Origin: Candidatus Schneewindia gallinarum
Lineage (GTDB): Bacteria > Bacillota > Clostridia > Oscillospirales > Ruminococcaceae
Direction: 5' to 3'
Assembly: GCA_904420175.1 (NCBI GenBank)
Contig: CAJFUF010000005.1
Span: forward strand, 1-64,000
Length of the DNA stretch: 64,000 bases
In this document: positions 58,142 through 64,000 of the stretch, one piece after another
Position numbering within the stretch: position 1 is the stretch's first letter
How the letters are laid out: each line of letters begins with the position of its first letter
Notes under the pieces: generated by a model
Told to the model about the DNA's origin: nothing
The model's database searches: none
Seen by the model: only the letters and a program-made list of their open reading frames with translations
Program-made: the position numbers and the translations under genes

Positions 58142-59013
58142 GCACGCTGACGATTGAGAAAGTATCGAAGCATTATGGAAAAAAGCAGGTGCTGAAAGAC
58201 ATCAGTGTAAACTTTGAAGGCGGGAAGCTGTACGGCCTGCTGGGGCGCAACGGCGCGGGGAAGACCACGCTAATCGACATGATCACCGGCAAACAGGCGG
58301 TAAGCAGCGGGCAGATCACCATGGACGGCCGGAAGGCGCCGGGCAACGACTGGGTGCAGGGCCACATCTTCGCCATGGGGGAACAGAACATCTATCCGGA
58401 GGATATGTCCGTAAAGGGCGTTTTCTCATGGATGCAGCTTCGCTACAGCCGCTTTAACTGGGACGAGGCATACCGGCTAAGCAGGATATTCCACCTGGAT
58501 TTGAAGCACCGCTTCTGTAAGCTGTCCACCGGCCAGCAGTCCCTTGTCAAACTGGTTTGCGGTCTTGCGCTGGATGTGGACATCAAAATTTTTGACGAGC
58601 CGGTACTGGGCCTTGACGCCGTCCACCGGGACGTCTTTTATAAAGAATTGCTAAAGTCCTACGCGGAAAATCCGTGCACGGTTATCCTCTCCACCCACCT
58701 GATTGAGGAGGTCTCCGATTTACTGGAGCGGGTCGTGGTGATGGACGAAGGGGAGATCAAGGTGGACTCGGCGGTGGAGGATCTGCTGCGGGAAGCCTAC
58801 TGCGTAAGCGGCCCCAGACAGGATGTGGAGGTATTTGTAAAAGGGCGGCCCGTCCTGGAAACGGAATTTCTTCAGGGCTTTGCCAGCGCCACGGTACAGG
58901 AGCGGCTGACAGAGGACATCCGCCGCGTAGGCGAACAGGCGGGCCTGCAGTTCGCTGGGGTCAGCCTGAACCGGCTGTTTATCGACTTAACAAAGGAGGC
59001 TGTAGAGCAATGA
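58138..59013 (+). CDS. ABC transporter ATPase (first copy, YtrB-like)
   Basis: 291-residue ATPase. Walker A GRNGAGKTTLID, signature LSTGQQSLVKL (non-canonical, T for G), Walker B IKIFDEPVLGLD, switch histidine in LSTHLIEEV. A C-terminal domain of about 80 residues follows. Coupled by ATGA to both neighbours. It is a clear paralogue of the split ATPase at 59775-60862. Confidence 0.93.
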   Translation: MSTLTIEKVSKHYGKKQVLKDISVNFEGGKLYGLLGRNGAGKTTLIDMITGKQAVSSGQITMDGRKAPGNDWVQGHIFAMGEQNIYPEDMSVKGVFSWMQLRYSRFNWDEAYRLSRIFHLDLKHRFCKLSTGQQSLVKLVCGLALDVDIKIFDEPVLGLDAVHRDVFYKELLKSYAENPCTVILSTHLIEEVSDLLERVVVMDEGEIKVDSAVEDLLREAYCVSGPRQDVEVFVKGRPVLETEFLQGFASATVQERLTEDIRRVGEQAGLQFAGVSLNRLFIDLTKEAVEQ

Positions 59014-59753
59014 ACCTGAAACCGGTAATCATCGATACCGCCCGGACCTTTCGCAAAAGCATGCTGTGGTTCTATTCTATCTACATCGCAATTATGCTGG
59101 CGCTGAGCGTTATTTTTATCCATCGCAGCAACAGCACCTCGGGCACAGAGATGGCAACCATGATTTTTCTTGTTGTGACGGGGCTTACCATCTTCCGCCC
59201 AAGCTTTGTGCTGTACTGTTCCACGGGCATCAGCCGCAGAACGATGCTGACCGGCATGCTGGCTGTTTTTCCAGTGGCCTGTCTTGCCGCCTCCATTCTG
59301 GACACGGCGCTGAACCGGCTGTTTAATCTGTTCCATCCCAATGCATCCAACTATGAGATGCTGTTCGGAATATTAAAAATCCATAACTCCCTGTTCAGCT
59401 ACAGCAGCAGCTATCATCCGCCCATGGATATCGGGTCGCTGGCCGCCGCAACGCTGTGGCAGGCGGCAGTGTACTTTGGCGTGCTGTCACTGGCCTTCTT
59501 TCTTGCAGTGCTGTTCTACCGCCTCGGTAAATTTGGAAGGGTGCTTCTCTGCATGTCTCCTGTGATTTTGTTTTTCTCCCTCTTCTCCACACTGCAGCCG
59601 CTGATCAGTTTTTGGAGATGGTTTTTCGGCGGGATTACACAACTGCTGTTCGGGAACCCTGTGTCCAGTTCGTTAAGCTTCCTTGTTCTGGGCCTGGTGT
59701 CTTTCGTGCTGTGCTGGCCGGTTATCCGCAGGCTTGGTGTGAAGCGGACCTGA
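59010..59753 (+). CDS. ABC transporter membrane subunit (first copy)
   Basis: 247-residue membrane protein with six hydrophobic helices and a motif of its sub-family (STGISRRTMLTGMLAVF, just before helix 3). It is likely the permease for the ATPase that overlaps it. The equivalent segment in the second copy at 60843 reads GLGISRHHLYFGGMLG, showing that the two permeases are paralogous. Confidence 0.85.
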   Translation: MNLKPVIIDTARTFRKSMLWFYSIYIAIMLALSVIFIHRSNSTSGTEMATMIFLVVTGLTIFRPSFVLYCSTGISRRTMLTGMLAVFPVACLAASILDTALNRLFNLFHPNASNYEMLFGILKIHNSLFSYSSSYHPPMDIGSLAAATLWQAAVYFGVLSLAFFLAVLFYRLGKFGRVLLCMSPVILFFSLFSTLQPLISFWRWFFGGITQLLFGNPVSSSLSFLVLGLVSFVLCWPVIRRLGVKRT

Positions 59754-59774
59754 TAACACCGTGGGGGGACAGAA

Positions 59775-60050
59775 ATGTGTAAGCTGAATTGTATCAATGT
59801 AGTAAAAAAGTACCCAGGAAAGACTGTGCTGAACGGCCTGTACTGCATATTGGAACAGGATACCATCTACGGCCTGTTCGGTCGCAATGGGGCAGGGAAA
59901 ACGACGCTGATCGACCTTGTCACCGGGAAACAGGCGCCTTCCGGTGGATTGATTGAAATGGATGGCGAGCAGGTCTTTAACAGTGAACGGGCACAGCGCC
60001 GGATCTACTCCATGGGGGAGCGCCCTCTGTTCCCCGCCACAAAAGGGTGA
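59775..60050 (+). CDS. ABC ATPase, N-terminal part (second copy, frame-split)
   Basis: 91 residues carrying only the front of an ABC ATPase: Walker A GRNGAGKTTLID and Q-loop region up to GERPLFPATKG, then TGA. Against the intact paralogue it aligns without gaps to the last codons. The next ORF continues in the -1 frame from GTG at 60047, inside GGGTGAGG. If one base were restored in the AAAAGGG tract the two ORFs would make one 361-codon gene that aligns across the joint. It may be a real frameshift, a sequence error, or a recoding/coupling site. Confidence 0.7.
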   Translation: MCKLNCINVVKKYPGKTVLNGLYCILEQDTIYGLFGRNGAGKTTLIDLVTGKQAPSGGLIEMDGEQVFNSERAQRRIYSMGERPLFPATKG

Positions 60051-60862
60051 GGGATACGCTGCGCATTGTGGCGGAGCGGTACGGTCGCTTTGACATGGAG
60101 GAGGCATACCGCCTTTGCCGTGTGTTCGGCATCGGGACGGAGAAACGGATTTTCTCCCTCTCCACCGGCCAGAACACCCTGCTAAAGCTGGTGTACGGCC
60201 TTGCCGTGGACTGTCCCTACAAATTTTTTGACGAGCCGGTGTTGGGCCTCGACCCCATCAACAAAGAACTGTTCTACCGTGAACTGTTAAAATCGTATGA
60301 GCGCAGACCGTGTACCATGGTGCTGTCCACCCATCAAATTGACGAGGTGGCGCACCTGGTGGAGCGGGTGCTGATTTTGCACGACGGCCGTTTTCTGGTG
60401 GACGACACCGTGGAAAACCTGTCCCGGACTGCAAGCGCCGTCAGTGGGAAGAAGGCGGCAGTGGAGGAGTTTACAAAGGGCAAGCAGATTCTGGCCCGTT
60501 CCAGTCTGGCGGGCTTCTGCTCCGTTGTTGTAAAGGAACCGTTCAGCGAGAAGGAGCGCGCCGCGGCGGAGCAGAAGGGGATTGAGATCACCGGTGTCGG
60601 GCTGGAACAGCTGTTTATCAGCCTTGTGAAGCCGGAACTCCCCAAAGAAGAGCCTGACCCATCCGATGCAGAAAAGAAGCCGGACTCCGAGATGAAAGCT
60701 GAAGGGCAGCCGCAGGAGGACACCTTAGGGACGGGGTCCGAAAAGGGCCCGGCGGATACCCCCGCTGGGCCGGAACAGCAGAACGGGGAGCCGGCAGACG
60801 AAACAGAGGATGAAGAAACACCGCAGAAAGGGGAACTGGCGCATGACACAGAACAACGGTAG
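60047..60862 (+). CDS. ABC ATPase, C-terminal part (second copy) with acidic tail
   Basis: 271 residues beginning with GTG in GGGTGAGG, overlapping the upstream stop. Contains the signature LSTGQNTLLKL, Walker B YKFFDEPVLGLDP and switch histidine LSTHQIDEV, but no Walker A, so alone it cannot hydrolyse ATP in the usual way. Residues about 198-271 are an extra low-complexity tail rich in Pro, Glu, Asp and Gly, absent from the paralogue. It overlaps the second permease by 20 bases. I list it as a coding ORF, but treat it together with the N-terminal part. Confidence 0.7.
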   Translation: MRDTLRIVAERYGRFDMEEAYRLCRVFGIGTEKRIFSLSTGQNTLLKLVYGLAVDCPYKFFDEPVLGLDPINKELFYRELLKSYERRPCTMVLSTHQIDEVAHLVERVLILHDGRFLVDDTVENLSRTASAVSGKKAAVEEFTKGKQILARSSLAGFCSVVVKEPFSEKERAAAEQKGIEITGVGLEQLFISLVKPELPKEEPDPSDAEKKPDSEMKAEGQPQEDTLGTGSEKGPADTPAGPEQQNGEPADETEDEETPQKGELAHDTEQR

Positions 60863-61583
60863 AAGTATCCTGCTGGTTTTTAAGGATGTGTATTTTGCCC
60901 TGTGCAGGGTAACACTGTTGTATGGAATTTTGTACGTTGCGCTTGCCGTCTACTTGGGCATGACCCATGACGGCAACATCCCGGTCTGGCTGTATTACAT
61001 GCTTCTGCCAATCATGCTGTTTGCAGCGGTCATGGTGGGGCTGCCGGGCAGGTTCCGTATGGCGGTGGGCCTCGGGATCAGCCGCCATCATCTGTACTTT
61101 GGCGGCATGCTAGGTATCGTGACCGCTTCTTTGACGGCGGCAATGTTCGACCTTGTGCTCAACCAGGTTGTGCAGCTGTTCGTAAAACTTCCCGGGAATT
61201 ATCACCTGCTGTATGGAACATTTCCGTATTTTCAGGGCCTGCCCATCCAAAGGCTTCCTGTCTATGGAAGCACGCTTGACTTTATTGGCTACCTGCTGTT
61301 TTCCCCTTTCCTTATGGCGCTGCTGTACTGCCTTGCCTGCGCGGTGGGGGCGGCGTTCGCCTCTGTCTACTGCAGGCTGAGGGCCTATGGAAGGGTGGCC
61401 ACCATTGTGGGAGAAACGGTGGGCGCCATCGCCGCGTTTTTATTCGCTGCAATGCTCATCGGCAATTATTTTTCAGGATATTTGTATACGGATATGGAAC
61501 TGATATGGCTTATCATTTTACCGTTTCCGCTTCTCATCTCGTGGTTTTCTCTCAGAAACTGCCCGGTTGCCAAACGGCAATAA
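60843..61583 (+). CDS. ABC transporter membrane subunit (second copy)
   Basis: 246-residue protein with six hydrophobic helices, paralogous to the subunit at 59010. ATG at 60843 after GAAAGGGG; the upstream in-frame ATG at 60810 lies in the acidic-tail sequence. It ends the operon before a terminator. Together the operon carries two ATPase-permease pairs, possibly acting as a heteromeric exporter. Confidence 0.85.
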   Translation: MTQNNGRSILLVFKDVYFALCRVTLLYGILYVALAVYLGMTHDGNIPVWLYYMLLPIMLFAAVMVGLPGRFRMAVGLGISRHHLYFGGMLGIVTASLTAAMFDLVLNQVVQLFVKLPGNYHLLYGTFPYFQGLPIQRLPVYGSTLDFIGYLLFSPFLMALLYCLACAVGAAFASVYCRLRAYGRVATIVGETVGAIAAFLFAAMLIGNYFSGYLYTDMELIWLIILPFPLLISWFSLRNCPVAKRQ

Positions 61584-61616
61584 AAAGGGGCCCCGGAATC
61601 CTGTCCGGGGCCCTTC
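61584..61616 (+). terminator. Terminator of the GntR-ABC operon
   Basis: AAGGGGCCCCGGA pairs with TCCGGGGCCCTT around ATCCTG, followed by CTTGTGTTTTC. The T run is weak and merges into the next promoter. Confidence 0.72.
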
Positions 61617-61645
61617 TTGTGTTTTCTCGGCGTAGGGGGTATAAT
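61617..61645 (+). promoter_or_regulatory. Promoter of the GNAT acetyltransferase gene
   Basis: TTGTGT (61617-61622), 17-base spacer, TATAAT (61640-61645). Confidence 0.65.
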
Positions 61646-61670
61646 CGAAAAAAACGGGGGAGGCGACTGG

Positions 61671-62459
61671 ATGGTACCGGTACCACTGAATCGCAGCGGC
61701 CTGCTGGCGCCGCTGTTCCGGGATGTTGAAGAGACGATGGCTTGGTCCTTTTTGCAGGGCTGCATGGGGCGCGGTGCGGCGGACAGGCTGCCGCAGCCCC
61801 GCGCAGGCCGGATTGTAACAGGTGACTTCTGCTTTCTTGCAGGGGACGCCGACAGCCCGGATGCAGAAAGGCTGGCCGAAACCCTGTGGGAGGATGCTCC
61901 CAATGCATTCAGCCTGCTGATCCCGCCGGACAGGGCGTGGCTTCAGCTGATTGAGCGGGTGTTCGCAGGTCGCTGCACCATGCTTCGCCGCTATGCTTTT
62001 CGAAAAACTGCCCAGGGCTTCAACATCGCCCGGCTCCGCTCTTTTGCTGCCCGCCCCCTGCCGCCCGGCTTCCGTCTGGTTCCGGTGGGGGCGGGGCTGT
62101 ACCGCAGCGTACAAAAACAGGCGCAGCTTGCGGATTTGTGCTCCCAATTTCCGTCCTATCTGTCTTATAAAAGACAGGGCAGGGGCTTTGCCATTTTGTA
62201 CCGCGGCCGTCCCGTGTGTGGGGCCTCCTCCTACACGGTGTTCAAAGGCGGCATTGAAATTGAAATCGACACGCTTCCGGGCTTTCGCCGCCGTGGCTTT
62301 GCCACCGTGTGCGCTGCGGCATTGATGCTGAGTTGTCTGGAGGACGGCCTGTACCCCAGCTGGGACGCGGCAAACCCCACCTCCTGTGCGCTGGCGGAAA
62401 AACTCGGCTACCGGCCTTCCGGCGCTTATACCGCCTGCCTTGTGACAAGGCAGGACTAA
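61671..62459 (+). CDS. GNAT-family acetyltransferase
   Basis: 262 residues. The C-terminal half is a GNAT domain: EIEIDTLPGFRRRGFATVCAA holds the acetyl-CoA loop (R-R-R-G-F-A), followed by PSWDAANPTSCALAEKLGY. The N-terminal half (about 1-135) has no motif I recognise and resembles the extended GNAT_acetyltran proteins of Clostridia. GGGGGAGG precedes the ATG at 61671. Substrate unknown. Confidence 0.86.
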   Translation: MVPVPLNRSGLLAPLFRDVEETMAWSFLQGCMGRGAADRLPQPRAGRIVTGDFCFLAGDADSPDAERLAETLWEDAPNAFSLLIPPDRAWLQLIERVFAGRCTMLRRYAFRKTAQGFNIARLRSFAARPLPPGFRLVPVGAGLYRSVQKQAQLADLCSQFPSYLSYKRQGRGFAILYRGRPVCGASSYTVFKGGIEIEIDTLPGFRRRGFATVCAAALMLSCLEDGLYPSWDAANPTSCALAEKLGYRPSGAYTACLVTRQD

Positions 62460-62460
62460 C

Positions 62461-62503
62461 AAAAAAGAAGGGACAGGCACCGCCTGTCCCTTCTTCTGTT
62501 GAT
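62461..62503. terminator. Bidirectional terminator
   Basis: AGAAGGGACAGGC pairs with GCCTGTCCCTTCT around ACC; A-rich left flank and T on the right serve both converging genes. Confidence 0.88.
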
Positions 62504-62508
62504 GTTTT

Positions 62509-63372
62509 TTATGCCTTGCCGACGGAACCAAACAGCTCCATCTTTTCCTTAACGGTTTCTTTGATGGCCTCAAAGCCGGGGGCCAGCAGCTTTCTCGGGT
62601 CAAAGCCCTTACCCTGCTGATCCTTGCCCTCCTCAATATATTTTCTGGTGGCGGCGGCAAAGGACAGCTGGCACTCGGTGTTGACGTTGATTTTGCACAC
62701 GCCGAGGTTGATGGCCTTTTTAATCATGTCGTCCGGAATTCCGGTACCGCCGTGCAGCACGAGGGGCATGCCGGGGGTGGCCTCCTGTACAGCGGCCAGC
62801 ACGTCGAAGTTCAGTCCTGCCCAGTTGGCGGGATAAACGCCGTGGATGTTGCCGATACCGGCGGCAAGAATGTCCACGCCCAGGTCCGCAATCATCTTGC
62901 ACTCCTTCGGGTCTGCGCACTCGCCGGCGCCGACCACGCCGTCCTCCTCGCCGCCGATGGAGCCGACCTCAGCCTCAACGGAGATCCCTTTGCTGTGGGC
63001 CAGGGCAACCAGCTCTTTCGTTTTTTCAACGTTCTCGTCAATGGGATAGTGGCTGCCGTCGAACATAATGGAGGAGAAGCCTGCCTCAATGCACTTTTTC
63101 GCGCCTTCATAGGTGCCGTGATCCAGATGCAGCGCAACCGGAACCGTGATGTTCAGCTCCTCAATCATGGCCTTTACCATGGCGGCCACGGTTTTAAAGC
63201 CGGTCATGTACTTTCCGGCGCCCTCGCTGACACCAAGGATAACAGGGCTGTTCTGCTCCTGCGCGGTCAGCAGCACCGCCTTTGTCCACTCCAGGTTGTT
63301 GATGTTGAACTGGCCGACTGCATAGTGGCCAGCCTTGGCCTTCTGCATCATTTCTGTAACACTGACTAACAT
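62509..63372 (-). CDS. fba: Class II fructose-1,6-bisphosphate aldolase
   Basis: 287-residue zinc aldolase of glycolysis (FBP to DHAP + G3P). Zinc site in ALHLDHGTYEG; later SIMFDGSHYPIDENV, GIGNIHGVYP and phosphate motif HGGTGIPDD; active-site glycine-rich NVNTECQ. Tagatose-bisphosphate aldolases look alike; the glycolytic assignment rests on typical length and context. ATG at 63372 has GGAGG; the longer reading to 63408 starts before the ribosome site. Confidence 0.95.
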   Translation of the reverse strand: MLVSVTEMMQKAKAGHYAVGQFNINNLEWTKAVLLTAQEQNSPVILGVSEGAGKYMTGFKTVAAMVKAMIEELNITVPVALHLDHGTYEGAKKCIEAGFSSIMFDGSHYPIDENVEKTKELVALAHSKGISVEAEVGSIGGEEDGVVGAGECADPKECKMIADLGVDILAAGIGNIHGVYPANWAGLNFDVLAAVQEATPGMPLVLHGGTGIPDDMIKKAINLGVCKINVNTECQLSFAAATRKYIEEGKDQQGKGFDPRKLLAPGFEAIKETVKEKMELFGSVGKA

Positions 63373-63435
63373 GATTACATTACCTCCGTTGCAAATTTGA
63401 ACAAACATGGGACATGTGAAAGTTCTAACGAATAA

Positions 63436-63464
63436 ATTATACCTTATTCCGTCTTTAAAAGCAA
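63436..63464 (-). promoter_or_regulatory. Promoter of the aldolase gene
   Basis: On the minus strand TTGCTT (63459-63464), 17-base spacer, TATAAT (63436-63441). The remaining stretch 63465-63620 shows no gene I can support. Confidence 0.72.
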
Positions 63465-63620
63465 CAGCCAGGCGTCGGAAAACAGCAAAAAGCCTGATGG
63501 AAACGCGTCGTTTAAGCAGGATTCAGGAAACGGTAAAATGGGAAAGGAAAACGGGGAATAATACTGCGGGGACACGCGTGCCGCGGAACGGGGACACGGC
63601 ACGCCCGCCGCTGCAGCGCG

Positions 63621-63649
63621 TTGACTGCGGCGTGAAAGCTTGCTATAAT
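63621..63649 (+). promoter_or_regulatory. Promoter of the Rrf2-family gene
   Basis: TTGACT (63621-63626), 17-base spacer, TATAAT (63644-63649). Leader of about 90 bases. Confidence 0.8.
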
Positions 63650-63742
63650 ACGGTAAGATAAAGCCCTTAAACGGCAGGCTTTGTGCAGTTTCATTTCCTG
63701 CCGGCGGGAAACGGGCAAGTGGAAAGGGGGCGGATTGCCGGC

Positions 63743-64000
63743 ATGAAAATTTCAACCAAGGGCCGCTATGCGCTGCGTCTGATGCTGGACTTGGCAGTGT
63801 ACGGCGGCGGCAGTTATATTCCTCTCAAGGTGGTATCCGAGCGGCAGGAGATTTCCATTAAATATCTTGAGCAGCTGATCACCGTCTTAAGCAGGGGCGG
63901 ATTTGTTTTAAGCTCCCGTGGTGCGCAGGGCGGCTACAAGCTGGCAAAGCCGGCCGGCCAGTATACCGTGGGCGATATCCTCCGCCTGATGGAGGGCAGC
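63743..64000 (+). CDS. Rrf2/IscR-family regulator, N-terminal part (cut by window end)
   Basis: First 86 codons of a winged-helix regulator; the frame is open at the window edge. MKISTKGRYALRLMLDLAVY and the recognition region SIKYLEQLITVLSRGGFVLSSRGAQGGYKLA are the Rrf2 hallmark. The three cysteines that would bind an Fe-S cluster lie further on, outside the window, so IscR-type (Fe-S sensing, usually before nifS/iscS) and CymR-type (cysteine metabolism) cannot be told apart. GGGGG precedes the ATG. Confidence 0.9.
   Translation, partial: MKISTKGRYALRLMLDLAVYGGGSYIPLKVVSERQEISIKYLEQLITVLSRGGFVLSSRGAQGGYKLAKPAGQYTVGDILRLMEGS

Noticed and set aside
61518-62660. 380-codon minus-strand ORF over the GNAT gene
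   Set aside because: Spans terminators and two genes on the other strand; no ribosome site.

Overview
The window looks like a chromosomal segment of a GC-moderate, low-G+C-lineage (Firmicutes) spore-forming strict anaerobe, most likely a gut-type member of the Clostridia (Eubacteriales). The reasons are: a GerA/SpoVAF-type spore germination protein and a YtaF-like membrane protein, an anaerobic sulfatase-maturating radical SAM enzyme, an AdhE fermentation enzyme behind a perfect Rex operator, a 2-hydroxyacyl-CoA dehydratase activase system, the LL-DAP aminotransferase route to diaminopimelate, strong G-rich Shine-Dalgarno sequences and frequent TTG/GTG starts. I cannot name a species. No prophage, insertion sequence, CRISPR array, rRNA or replication origin is visible.

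Layout. 1-1.7 kb: a small helical protein with two tandem terminators, an unassigned stretch that folds like a structured RNA, two tRNA-Ala genes (CGC on minus, GGC on plus) and a membrane/zinc-ribbon protein. 1.7-11.8 kb: a YesM/YesN-type two-component system, then a BMP-family nucleoside-type ABC importer running without a break into a cytosolic sulfatase and its maturase; together this looks like an import-and-desulfate module. 12-15.9 kb: DUF362 ferredoxin-like protein, PiT phosphate transporter with its PhoU-like partner, an ABC_trans_CmpB-type membrane protein. 16-18.8 kb: a MarR regulator whose promoter and the next operon's leader share one palindrome, then a DUF1538 membrane protein translationally coupled to a protein with two fused PII-like domains. 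18.8-24 kb: HD phosphohydrolase operon, YtaF-like protein, lipase-like hydrolase, DegV, a tiny HPr-like protein, an XRE regulator. 24-31 kb: an ABC exporter pair and the dehydratase/activase pair. 31-35 kb: gatCA divergent from dapF-dapL.

35.1-39.2 kb is a visibly AT-richer cassette (HTH-fused LicC-like nucleotidyltransferase, two LicD proteins, a flippase), probably acquired laterally, for decorating a cell-surface glycan or teichoic acid. It is followed by mntP under a Mn riboswitch with its own terminator. 40-50 kb holds the germination protein, CYTH and second DegV, pyruvate kinase, a GATase1-like protein, a cupin, an NSS transporter and aroF-tyrA with a striking palindrome at the transcription start. 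50-56 kb holds two flavodoxin-like proteins, a LysR regulator and the Rex-controlled adhE operon. 56-64 kb holds a PfkB kinase with a TrpF-like protein, a YtrA-type GntR regulator with a duplicated ATPase-permease pair (second ATPase split by a frame change), a GNAT acetyltransferase, class II fructose-bisphosphate aldolase and the start of an Rrf2/IscR-like regulator cut by the window end.

The strongest candidates for unexplored biology are the MarR-controlled DUF1538/tandem-PII operon (15.9-18.8 kb), the import-and-desulfate locus (1.7-11.8 kb), the structured RNA candidate near 0.5-0.73 kb, the short orphan transcription unit with a start-stop ORF near 47.8-48.0 kb, and the duplicated, frame-split ABC operon (57.7-61.6 kb). 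All functional statements come from reading motifs; no database search was run.
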